Below are positions 42,519 to 51,394 of a stretch of 64,000 bases of DNA, piece after piece; position 1 is the first letter of the stretch; every line of letters begins with the position of its first letter. Under the pieces are notes generated by a model. That model was given only the letters and a program-made list of their open reading frames with translations, searched no databases and was not told the DNA's origin. The DNA is taken from positions 1,706,133 through 1,770,132 of the forward strand of contig NZ_BAABKM010000002.1 in assembly GCF_039543825.1 (NCBI RefSeq), given 5' to 3'. Both the position numbers and the translations under genes were made by a program. The stretch comes from Nocardioides conyzicola. Lineage in GTDB: Bacteria; Actinomycetota; Actinomycetes; Propionibacteriales; Nocardioidaceae.

Positions 42519-45152
42519 ATGGCTTCCGGGAGGGTGCACGCGGCCGGCACGCACGCCCGGACGCCGCCCACGGCCTCGACGCCCCGGCCGCCGGAGGTGT
42601 TCGTGCCCCGCCCCCGGCTCGACGAGTTCCTCGACGACGTACCGACGACGCCGGTCACCCTGATGGTCGCGCCCGCCGGCTCCGGGAAGACCGCGGCCGC
42701 GGCCGCGTGGTCCGAGCGGGTGAGCCGGTCCCTGCCGCCGGTCTCGGTGGCCTGGACCAGTGGCGACCAGGATGCCGCGGTCGCGACGCTGGTCGAGGCG
42801 ATGCGGTGTCCCGAGCAGCCAGACGGCCCCACGGTGGTGGTCGTCGACGACGTCCAGCTGCTGTCCGACGCGTCCCGCGAGTCGCTGACCGCGATCCTCA
42901 CCGCCGATCCCGGGTCGGTGCGCCTGCTGCTCATCGGCCGCCACGACCCCGACCTGGTCCCGATCTCGGCCGCGCTCACCGGCGCCGTGCGGGCGCTGCG
43001 GGTCGACGACCTCCGCTTCGCGCCGGACGACGCCGCTGACCTGGTGCGCGCCCACCACCCGACCGCCGGACCCGATGACGTCGCCGCCGTGCTCGAGCAG
43101 GCCGACGGCTGGGCCGCCGCGCTCGTCCTCGGCTCCCGGGCGCTCGCCGGCTCGGTCGACATCGCCGACGCCCGCGCGTCCCTGGTCGCGACCCGGCAGC
43201 CGGTGCTCGACTACCTGCTCCACGAGGTGTTCGAGACGCTCCCGCCCGACCTCGCCCAGGTCCTCCTGGCGACCTGTCAGCAGCCCCAGGTCAGCGCGGG
43301 CGAGGCCGCCCTGCTGTCCGGCCTGCCGGACGCGGCGGCGCTCCTGGACCAGGCCGCGGCCGCCGGGCTCCTGGTCACGGGCTACCGCGACCACTCCGTC
43401 CCCGGGTCGGCCGGCTGGCGCTACCACCCCCTCCTCCTCGACCTGCTGCAGCGGCGGACCGCGCCGACCGGACCCGACTGGGCGGTCGTCGTGGCGGCAC
43501 ACCACCGCGCCACGGCGGCGTACGTCGACCGGCGGGACGCCGAGGAGGCGGTCCGCCACGCGGGGCTGACCGGCGACCTGGACCTGCAGCTCGGGGTGCT
43601 CCGCGAGTTCTCCGCGGAGCTCATCAGCCGACGGCAGACCGAGGTGCTCGGCAACGTCCTCGCCGGGATCCCCCTCGACATCCGGTCCCGGCACCCCGAC
43701 CTGCTGGTCGTGCAGGCGATGCTGCTCCGTGCGCAGGGCCGGATCGACGCCGCCAAGGCGGCCACCGACCGGCTGCTCGCCATCGACGCCCGCAGCCTGC
43801 GCGACCCGGTGCCCCGCAACACCGAGGCGCAGCTCGCGATCCTCGAGGTCTGGCAGGCGCGTTACGGCTGGCGTGCCGCCGCGCCCGCCCTGGACCGCGC
43901 CGCACTGGTCCTCGGCTGCCGCCACGATGCCGAGGTCAGCGCCCACGACCTGACGGGCCTGTCGCCGGTGACGGCCGCGTGGCTGACGCTCGAGATGGCC
44001 TACTTCCAGACCTGGCTCGGCGAGCTCGAGCTCGCGGCCATCCACGTCCAGGACGTGACGATGTACGCCCAGCAGATCGACCTCCCGGTGCTCACCCGGT
44101 CGACACTCGCCGGCCGTGCGGTCCTCGAGATGGTCGCCGGCGCCTACCAGAGCGCGCTCGCGACCGCCGACGCGGCGCTGCTCGTCGACGTCGAGGCGCT
44201 GCCCGACGCCGCCGCAGCGCGCATCCACCTGTCGCGGGGCTGGGCGCTGCTCCAACAGCTCCGGCTCCCCGAGGCGGAGGAGGCGCTCGACCGATTCCAC
44301 GAGACCCCCAGCGGGGTGATGGACCCGCTGCTGCTCGCGTTCGGGCGGCTGCTCCGCGCCTGCGTGCTGACGGCCGTCGGCGAGGCGGCCGAGGCGCGAC
44401 GGGTCCTGGACACGCGCGGCGACGTACCGGAGCGGCTGCCGCGCTACCTCGCCCGCCTCGACCGGCTGGTGCGGGTGCTGGTCGCGGTGGCGATGGGTGA
44501 CCTCACCACCGTGGACGCCCTGGGGCACTCGATGCACGCCATCGGCGCGCCGGTCGAGGCCCGCCTCGCCGAGGCGCTGAGCGTCGGGCTCAGCGGCGAC
44601 GAGCCGCGCGCCGTCCGGATGCTGACCGAGGTCATGCCGACGACGCCGGACGCTGCCGGGCTCAGCTCCGCGGTCGCCCGGGCCGCCCTGCTCCACCGGA
44701 TCGGTACGCCGGGGGCGGTCCAGGCCGCGCGCGACCTGGTGCCCGACCTGCTCAGCCGGGCGGCACCGCAGGAGCTGGTGTGGATGCTCGCCCTGGGCGC
44801 GCTGGTCAGCCCGGGGTTCGTCGACCTCGTCGCCGGCCACGCGGAGGGTCCCGATCCGCATCCCTTCGCGGCTCCCGCCGCGGCCGCGCTCCGCCGGATG
44901 CGCCGGTCCTACCCGGACGTCGGCCGGCACCGCGACGCGGGGTTCGGCGACGACGCGCGGGCACCGTTGACCGCACGCGAGCTGGAGGTGCTCGAGCAGC
45001 TGTCGCTCGGGGGCGGCAACGCCGATCTCGCCCGCGCCCTCTTCGTCAGCGAGAACACGGTCAAGACCCACCTCGCCTCGATCTACCGCAAGCTCGAGGT
45101 CGACCGCCGCGTCGACGCGCTCCGGGTCGCGCGCGCCCACGGCCTGCTCTGA
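42519..45152 (+). CDS. LAL-type LuxR family regulator (MalT-like), first of a tandem pair
   Basis: An 877-residue regulator. An N-terminal P-loop ATPase has Walker A APAGSGKT (51-58) and Walker B VVVVDDVQLL near 105. A long helical, TPR-like middle follows (about 400-780). The C-terminal LuxR helix-turn-helix (about 817-877) contains ELEVLEQLSLGG and LFVSENTVKTHLASIYRKL. Such proteins are ATP-dependent activators triggered by a small ligand. GAGGAGG precedes the ATG. Its recognition helix is nearly identical to that of the next gene product, so both may bind the TCACCC-N5-GGGTGA sites, one of which is upstream of each. Confidence 0.92.
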   Translation: MASGRVHAAGTHARTPPTASTPRPPEVFVPRPRLDEFLDDVPTTPVTLMVAPAGSGKTAAAAAWSERVSRSLPPVSVAWTSGDQDAAVATLVEAMRCPEQPDGPTVVVVDDVQLLSDASRESLTAILTADPGSVRLLLIGRHDPDLVPISAALTGAVRALRVDDLRFAPDDAADLVRAHHPTAGPDDVAAVLEQADGWAAALVLGSRALAGSVDIADARASLVATRQPVLDYLLHEVFETLPPDLAQVLLATCQQPQVSAGEAALLSGLPDAAALLDQAAAAGLLVTGYRDHSVPGSAGWRYHPLLLDLLQRRTAPTGPDWAVVVAAHHRATAAYVDRRDAEEAVRHAGLTGDLDLQLGVLREFSAELISRRQTEVLGNVLAGIPLDIRSRHPDLLVVQAMLLRAQGRIDAAKAATDRLLAIDARSLRDPVPRNTEAQLAILEVWQARYGWRAAAPALDRAALVLGCRHDAEVSAHDLTGLSPVTAAWLTLEMAYFQTWLGELELAAIHVQDVTMYAQQIDLPVLTRSTLAGRAVLEMVAGAYQSALATADAALLVDVEALPDAAAARIHLSRGWALLQQLRLPEAEEALDRFHETPSGVMDPLLLAFGRLLRACVLTAVGEAAEARRVLDTRGDVPERLPRYLARLDRLVRVLVAVAMGDLTTVDALGHSMHAIGAPVEARLAEALSVGLSGDEPRAVRMLTEVMPTTPDAAGLSSAVARAALLHRIGTPGAVQAARDLVPDLLSRAAPQELVWMLALGALVSPGFVDLVAGHAEGPDPHPFAAPAAAALRRMRRSYPDVGRHRDAGFGDDARAPLTARELEVLEQLSLGGGNADLARALFVSENTVKTHLASIYRKLEVDRRVDALRVARAHGLL

Positions 45153-45170
45153 CGCGATCTCACCCGACGC

Positions 45171-45187
45171 TCACCCCAGACGGGTGA
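45171..45187. promoter_or_regulatory. TCACCC-N5-GGGTGA palindrome between the two LAL regulators
   Basis: TCACCCCAGACGGGTGA has perfect 6-bp arms. An additional half-site TCACCCG is at 45160-45166. The GTG at 45184, a possible start for the next gene, lies inside this palindrome and is therefore unlikely to be used. Confidence 0.7.
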
Positions 45188-45276
45188 CGCCGAGCCGGGA
45201 GGTCGCGCCATACTGTCTCAGTCCAGGACAGGACGCCATCTCGGGCACTGTCGGCGGGTCGAGCCGAAGCAGTCGT

Positions 45277-47880
45277 ATGTCGAAACCGATGCCGAAGCGG
45301 GAGCACCAGGACTCGATCGCGCGCATCGGCCACCTGCCCGCGCTGCCGCGTGCCTACGTCCCCCGCGAGCGGCTGTGGGACCGCCTCGACGACGCGACCG
45401 AGTCCGCCGTGACCCAGCTGGTGGGACCGGGGGGCTCCGGCAAGACGCTCGGGATCGCCGGCTGGCTGCGCCGCACCGGCCGCGCGGCCGACACGACCTG
45501 GGTCACCGCCGACGCCGGCTGGCACGCCGAGCGGCTGCTGACCCAGCTGGCCCGTCGCACCGGCGGCGCGCCGGCGCTGGTGGTCGTCGACGACGCCCAC
45601 CGCCTGCCCCTCGCCACGATCCAGGCCCTCGACGGTCTCCTCGACACCCGCCCGGACTCGTTCCGGGTGCTCCTCGCGTCGCGCTGGGACCTGCCGTTCA
45701 GCCGCTTGGCACCCCAGCTCCTCGGCGACCTCACGTTGCTGCGCGGTGACCTGCTGCGGCTCGACGAGCAGGAGTCCGGCGCGCTGGTCGCGGCGCACGC
45801 ACGGACCGACTCGGCCGAGGTCGCCCGGGCGGTCGCGGAGCGCACCCAGGGCTGGTGCGCCGCCGTCGTCCTCACGGCCCGCGCGGTCGGGGCGGCCCCC
45901 GACCCTCTCGAGGTCGCCGGCCGGTACGCCGAGATCGGCCCCTCGGTCGCCGACCGCGTCGCCACCGAGGTGTTCGCCACCCTGCGCCCCCGCGAGCGCC
46001 ACCTGCTGCTGTGCGTCGCGAGCGAGCCGGTCGTCACGCCCACGCTCGCCGCGCACCTGTCCCACGACGCGGGCGCCGGTGCGGTGCTCGCCGACCTGGA
46101 GGCGACCGGCCTGCTCGTCACCCGGGTCGCCTCCCACGACCGCGACGCCGACACCACGTGCGGGGACCGCTACACCATCCACCCACTGCTCGCCGAGGTC
46201 GTGCGGCGGCGCATCTCCTCCGGAGGCGAGGACGTGGCGCGTGCGTCCGCGACCGTGCAGCGTGCGGTCCGGCTCGACGTCGGCCGCGGCGCCACCGAGG
46301 ACGCCCTGCACCGCCTCGAGGCGGTCGGGGAGTACGCCGTGGCCGCGGCGCTGGTCGCCGACGAGGGACCGAGCCTGCTGCTGCGCGGCCACGGCGGCCC
46401 GGTGCGGGACTTCGCCCTGGCGCACCCGTCCGCGATCGAGGTCAACCCCGGGTCGTGGTTCGCGGTCGCGCTCGAGCGCTGGTTCGCCGGCGACGTGACC
46501 GCGGCGGCGCAGTGGCTCGACCGGGTCCTGCGCGAGCCGCAGCCGGACGCCGAGCGGACCGTGGTGGTCCACGCGTGCGCCCGGGTGATGCGCTCCCGGC
46601 TCGGCCTCGAGCCGATGGGTCCCGCCGTGGCGCACGGGCAGCGGGTCGTGAGCGACCCGGAGCTGACAGCGGCCGCTGCCTGCGTCGTGCCGATCCTGCT
46701 GTGCGAGCTGGCCGTCACCCAGAGCTGGACCGGCGACCTGGACGCGTCCGAGGAGAACCTGACCGCCGCGATCCGGCTCAGCCGCGCGCACGACCTGCCG
46801 CTGCTGACGGTCGTCGCCCTGTCCCACCTCGCCGTCACCGAGTACATGCGCGGACGGGAGAGCGCCGCCGAGGAGGTCGCCGGGCAGACGCTCGCCCTGA
46901 TCGTCGAGCGCGACCTCCCGGCGCCGTACTCCCTGGCCCGCGCCTGGCTGGCCCGCCAGCTCGCCGACATGAGCGGGCTGCCGCTCAAGCTCGGGTCGGA
47001 GGCGCTCCGGGACGTCCCCGCGACCGCGCACGCCGCCGACCTGACGACCCGGTTCTGGATGCGCACCCGGCGCTCGCGGCTCCACCTGGCCCACGGCTCG
47101 GTGTCCGAGGCCGAGCTGGCGCTGGAGGTCCCGCTCGAGACCCCGCCACTCCCTGCCCACCTGGCCGTGGCCCTGCTCCTGGAGCGCGCGTTCCTCGCCA
47201 GCCTCTCCGGCGACAGCGCCCTGCTCGGCCAGCTCGGTGAGCAGCTGACGGAGCTGGGCGCGGTGGCGGAGGCGGCGCTGGTCGCCGGCCTGCGCGCCGA
47301 CCTCACCGGGGACCGACGCGCCGCCGTGCGCCACCTCGGCGAGGCGAGCCGGAGCCCGGCGACCCCGCAGCCCGCCGTACGCGGTCTGGCCCTGGTGACG
47401 CAGGCGCAGCTGGTCGACTCACTGGGTGACGGCGAGCAGGCGCTGAGCCTCCTGCACGGCGCGGTGCTCGAGACCAAGGTGCGCAAGAACGCCGTGCCGT
47501 TCCTGGGGTGGAGCCGGCACGGCACTCCCGTGCCGGAGCTCCTGCAGCGCCTCGGCGACACCCACCCGGACCCGTGGCTGCTGGAGGTCGATGCCGACAT
47601 CTCCAGCCTGTCCGGGATCGCGACGTACTTCGGCCCCACCACGGCCCGGCCGCGCGAGCGGGAGCAGCAGGCGCCGGGAGCGATCCGGCCGACGCTCAGC
47701 CCCCGCGAGCGTGACGTGCTCTACGAGCTGGCGCGCGGGTCGACGTACGCCGACATCGCCGCCAACCTCTTCGTCTCCGAGAACACCGTCAAGACGCACG
47801 TCTCCAGCCTCTACGCGAAGCTCGCGGTCAACCGCCGCAGCGCCGCCCTCGCCACCGCTCGCTCGATGCGACTGCTCTAG
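45277..47880 (+). CDS. LAL-type LuxR family regulator, second of a tandem pair
   Basis: 867 residues from the ATG at 45277, chosen because the longer frame from GTG 45184 starts within an operator-like palindrome; the ribosome-binding site is weak. Walker A is GPGGSGKT near 47 and Walker B ALVVVDDAHRL near 95. A helical middle region and a C-terminal LuxR domain (LSPRERDVLYELARG, LFVSENTVKTHVSSLYAKL) follow. It resembles the preceding regulator in architecture but is clearly diverged, so the pair is an old duplication. A palindrome of the shared type lies directly after its stop, before hdeD. Confidence 0.9.
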   Translation: MSKPMPKREHQDSIARIGHLPALPRAYVPRERLWDRLDDATESAVTQLVGPGGSGKTLGIAGWLRRTGRAADTTWVTADAGWHAERLLTQLARRTGGAPALVVVDDAHRLPLATIQALDGLLDTRPDSFRVLLASRWDLPFSRLAPQLLGDLTLLRGDLLRLDEQESGALVAAHARTDSAEVARAVAERTQGWCAAVVLTARAVGAAPDPLEVAGRYAEIGPSVADRVATEVFATLRPRERHLLLCVASEPVVTPTLAAHLSHDAGAGAVLADLEATGLLVTRVASHDRDADTTCGDRYTIHPLLAEVVRRRISSGGEDVARASATVQRAVRLDVGRGATEDALHRLEAVGEYAVAAALVADEGPSLLLRGHGGPVRDFALAHPSAIEVNPGSWFAVALERWFAGDVTAAAQWLDRVLREPQPDAERTVVVHACARVMRSRLGLEPMGPAVAHGQRVVSDPELTAAAACVVPILLCELAVTQSWTGDLDASEENLTAAIRLSRAHDLPLLTVVALSHLAVTEYMRGRESAAEEVAGQTLALIVERDLPAPYSLARAWLARQLADMSGLPLKLGSEALRDVPATAHAADLTTRFWMRTRRSRLHLAHGSVSEAELALEVPLETPPLPAHLAVALLLERAFLASLSGDSALLGQLGEQLTELGAVAEAALVAGLRADLTGDRRAAVRHLGEASRSPATPQPAVRGLALVTQAQLVDSLGDGEQALSLLHGAVLETKVRKNAVPFLGWSRHGTPVPELLQRLGDTHPDPWLLEVDADISSLSGIATYFGPTTARPREREQQAPGAIRPTLSPRERDVLYELARGSTYADIAANLFVSENTVKTHVSSLYAKLAVNRRSAALATARSMRLL

Positions 47881-47881
47881 C

Positions 47882-47896
47882 CACCCGATTCGGGTG
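47882..47896. promoter_or_regulatory. CACCC-N5-GGGTG palindrome upstream of hdeD
   Basis: CACCCGATTCGGGTG has perfect arms and is the core of the TCACCC-N5-GGGTGA family, lacking only the outer T/A pair. It starts 2 bp after the LAL stop and ends 38 bp before the hdeD start. Confidence 0.65.
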
Positions 47897-47934
47897 TAGG
47901 CAGGCCCCCGCCGGTCGCGGAAGGCTGGTGGACC

Positions 47935-48531
47935 ATGAGCGACGCAACCGACACCGTGACGGGCCACCGGACTCGTCCCGCCTCACCCGGCCTGGCCGAG
48001 CTCGCCGAGCACTGGGGCGTGGTGCTCGCCTACGGCCTCGTCACCCTCGGCCTCGGCATCGCCCTGGCCGTCTGGCCCGACGCGAGCGTCACGGTCTTCA
48101 CCGTGCTGCTCGCGATCCAGCTGGTCGTCGCCGGCATCTTCCGGATCAGCGCAGCGCTCTCGCACAGCCGCAGCGAGGGCGGCGTACGAGCCCTGCTCGG
48201 CCTCAGCGGCGGGCTGGCGCTGATCGTCGGGCTGCTCATCCTGCGCGACCCGCTGCAGAGCGTGCTGGTGCTAGGGATGATTCTCGGCGTCTTCTGGGTG
48301 CTCGCCGGTGTCATCGACATCATCGGCGCCTTCATCGCACCGCCTCCCTCCGGTCGCGGCTGGGAGCTCCTCGCCGGCGTTGTGTCCGTGCTGGCCGGTG
48401 GGTTCCTGCTCGAGTACACCGACCTGTCGCTCCGGCTGCTGGTCGTGTTCGTCGGGATCTGGCTGGTCGTCGCCGGCGTCCTCGCGCTGGTCGCGGCCCT
48501 CCGGCTCCGGTCACTGCGCCCGACCGCCTGA
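47935..48531 (+). CDS. HdeD (DUF308) family membrane protein
   Basis: A 198-residue protein with six predicted helices in three hairpins after a 25-residue soluble start; the repeated pattern GLALIVGLLILRDP and GVVSVLAGGFLLEY is typical of HdeD proteins. In enterobacteria HdeD supports acid resistance at high cell density; the actinobacterial role is unknown. It is followed closely (10 bp) by another membrane-protein gene, probably co-transcribed, and preceded by a TCACCC-type palindrome. Confidence 0.88.
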   Translation: MSDATDTVTGHRTRPASPGLAELAEHWGVVLAYGLVTLGLGIALAVWPDASVTVFTVLLAIQLVVAGIFRISAALSHSRSEGGVRALLGLSGGLALIVGLLILRDPLQSVLVLGMILGVFWVLAGVIDIIGAFIAPPPSGRGWELLAGVVSVLAGGFLLEYTDLSLRLLVVFVGIWLVVAGVLALVAALRLRSLRPTA

Positions 48532-48541
48532 GGAGGCACGG

Positions 48542-49867
48542 ATGAGCGAGCACGAGGACTCCGAGGTCGAGCAGCTGCGGGCCGAGGTCGAGCGCCTGCG
48601 CACCGAGGTGCAGCGGGCACCCCGCACCGGCTGGTGGCGCCCCGTCGTCGCCACGATCCTGATCATCCTGATGGCCGTGCTGGCGCCCCTCTCCGTGGTG
48701 GCCCGCTGGGCCCACGACACCGTCTCCGACACCGACCGGTACGTCGAGACCGTCGCTCCCCTCGCCAGCGACCCGGCCGTCCAGCAAGCGGTGATCGACC
48801 GGATCACCCAGGAGATCGTCACCCGGCTCCAGCTGGACCAGGTCACCGGAGACGCGGTGGACGCCCTCGCCGACCGTGGCCTGCCGCCGCTCGCGGCCGG
48901 CAGCCTGCGAGCACTCTCGGGCCCGCTGTCCGACGCCGTCGAGGGCTTCGTCGAGGAGCAGGTGACCACCCTCGTCGAGTCCGACCAGTTCGAGGACGCC
49001 TGGATCGAGGCCAACCGGCAGGCCCACACGCAGCTGGTCGCGGTGCTGACCGGCAAGGACACCGACACCGTGCAGGTCAGCGACAACGCGGTCAGCATCA
49101 ACCTCGCGACCCTGATCGACACCGTGAAGCAGCGCCTGGTCGACCGGGGCTTCACGCTCGCCGAGCGGCTGCCCGCGGTGAACGCCCAGTTCACGATCTT
49201 CCAGTCCGAGGACATCACCAAGGCGCAGACGGCGTTCCGACTGCTCGACGCCGCCAACACCTGGCTGCCGATCCTGGCGCTGCTCTGCCTGCTCGGCGCC
49301 GTCGCGGTCGGCCGGTCCCGGCGGACGACGCTGATCGCCGCAGCGCTGGCCCTCGCGTTCTCGATGGTCGCACTCGGCGCGGGCCTCAACCTCTCCCGCG
49401 AGATCTACCTCGACGCCGTCCCGACCGACCAGCTGCCCTCGGCCGCCGCGGCCGCGATCTACGACACCCTCGTCCACTTCATCCGCCTCAACCTCCGGGC
49501 CGTGCTGGTGGTGGCGCTCGCCATCGCGTTCGTCGCCTGGGTCACCGGGTCCGAGGGCGCCCCCGCCGCGCTGCGCAGGGGCACGTCGCGCGCGGTCGGC
49601 GTCGCCCGGCGGGGCGGCGACCGGGTCGGGATCGACACCGGCGCCTTCGGGATCGCGCTGCACACCTACAAGACCCCGATCCGGATCGGGGTGCTGGGCC
49701 TGGCACTGCTGCTCTACGTGCTCCGCGACCACCCCACCGGTGGGTTCGCCGTGGAGCTGCTGGTCGGCGCCGCGGTCATCCTGCTCGTGGTCGAGGCGCT
49801 GTCCCGTCCGCCGGGCGCCGACGCAGACGACCCCACACCGGTCGCGTCAGGTCCACCGTCCTCGTAG
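48542..49867 (+). CDS. Multi-helix membrane protein with N-terminal coiled coil, function unknown
   Basis: 441 residues from the ATG at 48542, with GAGGAGG upstream. A short coiled coil (8-25, EQLRAEVERLRTEV) precedes helix 1 (about 34-56). A soluble extracytoplasmic domain (about 60-235) begins DTDRYVETVAPLASDPAVQQAVIDRIT, a pattern I have seen in uncharacterised actinobacterial membrane proteins. Four or five further helices follow (about 237-415). It is the second gene after hdeD. Its 3' end overlaps the convergent yihY-like gene by 92 bp. Confidence 0.75.
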   Translation: MSEHEDSEVEQLRAEVERLRTEVQRAPRTGWWRPVVATILIILMAVLAPLSVVARWAHDTVSDTDRYVETVAPLASDPAVQQAVIDRITQEIVTRLQLDQVTGDAVDALADRGLPPLAAGSLRALSGPLSDAVEGFVEEQVTTLVESDQFEDAWIEANRQAHTQLVAVLTGKDTDTVQVSDNAVSINLATLIDTVKQRLVDRGFTLAERLPAVNAQFTIFQSEDITKAQTAFRLLDAANTWLPILALLCLLGAVAVGRSRRTTLIAAALALAFSMVALGAGLNLSREIYLDAVPTDQLPSAAAAAIYDTLVHFIRLNLRAVLVVALAIAFVAWVTGSEGAPAALRRGTSRAVGVARRGGDRVGIDTGAFGIALHTYKTPIRIGVLGLALLLYVLRDHPTGGFAVELLVGAAVILLVVEALSRPPGADADDPTPVASGPPSS

Positions 49868-50714
49868 CCAGCCGGACCACGGTCGGGTCCTCCGAGACGA
49901 TCCGGCCGACCAGCGCCGAGCCGACCATGATCGCCGCGAACCCGATCAGCCACGTCGAGACCGCGAGGATCACGCCGAGGGTGCCGAACTGCTCCGCGTT
50001 CGCCCGGACGTACGGCGGCATCAGGAACGACGCTCCCCGGTTGTAGACGATGCCGAGCACCCCGGTCAGCACCGCGCCGAGCGCCAGTGCCCGCCACGGC
50101 ACGCGGCCGAAGAGCAGGACCCAGCTGGTCGCCCACCAGAGCATCGAGAGCAGCGCGGCCTGCACCACGAAGCCGACGCTGTCGCCGAGGATCCCGCCGA
50201 CGCCGTCGCCGATCCGGCGCAGCGCACCGATGATCTGGAGCGTCAGCATCCAGCCGAGCAGCCACAGCAGGCACCGTTGGGCGCCCGAGAGGCCGCCGAC
50301 GTGGGGCTGGTCCCAGATCCGTTCGTACATCCGCTGGATCGCCCGGGCGAAGCTGGTGGCCGAGAACAGCGTGATCAGGAAGCCGAAGACCCCGGTCTGG
50401 GTGCGCACCTGCCCACTGGTGACCTCGCCCTCGAGCAGCCTCGTGCCGTCCTGGCCGACGCCGGACGCCTGGGAGAAGGACCGCACCAGGTCGGAGGTCG
50501 CGTGCGGGAAGAAGGCGGTGAGGACCACCAGCATCGGGATCAGGGCGAGCAGCCCCTGGGCCGCGATCAGCATGCACCGGTCGATGAACTCGATCTTGAC
50601 GAAGTCGCGGATCAGTCGGCCCAGGATCGGGACCCGGTCGACCAGCGCCTGTGCCTGCTCCTTGCGCAGCTGATACGTCGCGGTGAGGCGCTCGCGCATT
50701 CCGGCGACGTCCAA
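49776..50714 (-). CDS. YihY/BrkB family membrane protein
   Basis: Up to 312 residues from TTG 50714, or 307 from ATG 50699. About six helices are predicted, with the family pattern FIDRCMLIAAQGLLALIPMLVVL near 45, then VFGFLITLFSATSFARAIQRMYERIW and GTLGVILAVSTWLIGFAAIMVGSALV (shown in parts). The function of YihY/BrkB proteins is unclear; they are not the RNase BN they were once called. The gene is convergent with, and overlaps by 92 bp, the membrane-protein gene at 48542. A TCACCC-type palindrome lies upstream, shared with the ion channel. Confidence 0.85.
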   Translation of the reverse strand: MDVAGMRERLTATYQLRKEQAQALVDRVPILGRLIRDFVKIEFIDRCMLIAAQGLLALIPMLVVLTAFFPHATSDLVRSFSQASGVGQDGTRLLEGEVTSGQVRTQTGVFGFLITLFSATSFARAIQRMYERIWDQPHVGGLSGAQRCLLWLLGWMLTLQIIGALRRIGDGVGGILGDSVGFVVQAALLSMLWWATSWVLLFGRVPWRALALGAVLTGVLGIVYNRGASFLMPPYVRANAEQFGTLGVILAVSTWLIGFAAIMVGSALVGRIVSEDPTVVRLATRTVDLTRPVWGRLRRRPADGTAPRPRAG

Positions 50715-50792
50715 CGCCCGTGACCTCCCGTGCTCTGACCGACCGATCCGGCAGGATGAGGACCAGCGTGGGCACAGCGGCCACGCGGTCGA

Positions 50793-50809
50793 TCACCCGT
50801 AGCGGGTGA
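50793..50809. promoter_or_regulatory. TCACCC-N5-GGGTGA palindrome, yihY / ion channel divergent gap
   Basis: TCACCCGTAGCGGGTGA lies between the yihY-like start (50714 or 50699) and the channel gene start (50825), only 15 bp from the latter. The innermost pair also matches, giving 7-bp arms. Confidence 0.75.
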
Positions 50810-50824
50810 AACCAGGAGGTGCCC

Positions 50825-51394
50825 GTGACGGGGTGGAAGCGCTGGTTGCGGCTGGCGGCCGTGCTGGCGATCGTGCTCGTCCTCTACTTCACGGTCCCGG
50901 TCTCGTTCGAGATCAGCTCCAACGACCTGGTCCAGCTGGTCATCAGCCTGACGGCCCTCGGCCTGCTCGCCGCCACGGTCCTCGTGGAGGTCCGCCACCA
51001 GCTCGTGGAGGACGACCGGCGCATCGACGGCCTCGTCATCGCGCTGATGGTCGCGGTGCTCGGCTTCGCCCTCGGCTTCTACGTCCTGGCGCAGCGCAAC
51101 CCGGACCAGTTCGTCGACCTCGACACCCGCATCGATGCGCTCTACTTCACGATGGCCACACTGCTGACGATCGGGTACGGCGACGTGCACGCGACCGGCC
51201 AGGCGGCCCGGACCCTGGTGCTCATCCAGATGGTCTTCAACGTCGTCATCCTCGCGACCGCGGCATCCACGATCACCACGCGGATCCGGACCCAGGCCGA
51301 GAAGCGGGTCGAGGCCCGGCGTGCTGCCGAGGCCGACGGCTCGCTACCCCCGCGTCGCCGTCACGAGCGCCGGACGCACCGGAACCCGACGTGA
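50825..51394 (+). CDS. Two-helix potassium-type ion channel
   Basis: 189 residues from GTG 50825, with AGGAGG 5 bases upstream. Two N-terminal hydrophobic helices (about 8-55) and a third near 70-90 precede a pore loop with the selectivity filter TIGYGD near 118, followed by the inner helix (about 130-155). The tail is Arg-rich. The filter predicts K+ selectivity. Its 3' end overlaps the convergent formylglycine-generating enzyme gene by 34 bp. Confidence 0.9.
   Translation: MTGWKRWLRLAAVLAIVLVLYFTVPVSFEISSNDLVQLVISLTALGLLAATVLVEVRHQLVEDDRRIDGLVIALMVAVLGFALGFYVLAQRNPDQFVDLDTRIDALYFTMATLLTIGYGDVHATGQAARTLVLIQMVFNVVILATAASTITTRIRTQAEKRVEARRAAEADGSLPPRRRHERRTHRNPT

Noticed and set aside
45184..45276. 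N-terminal extension of the second LAL regulator from GTG 45184
   Set aside because: The GTG sits inside the TCACCC-type palindrome and the extra 31 residues look non-coding. The ATG at 45277 is preferred.
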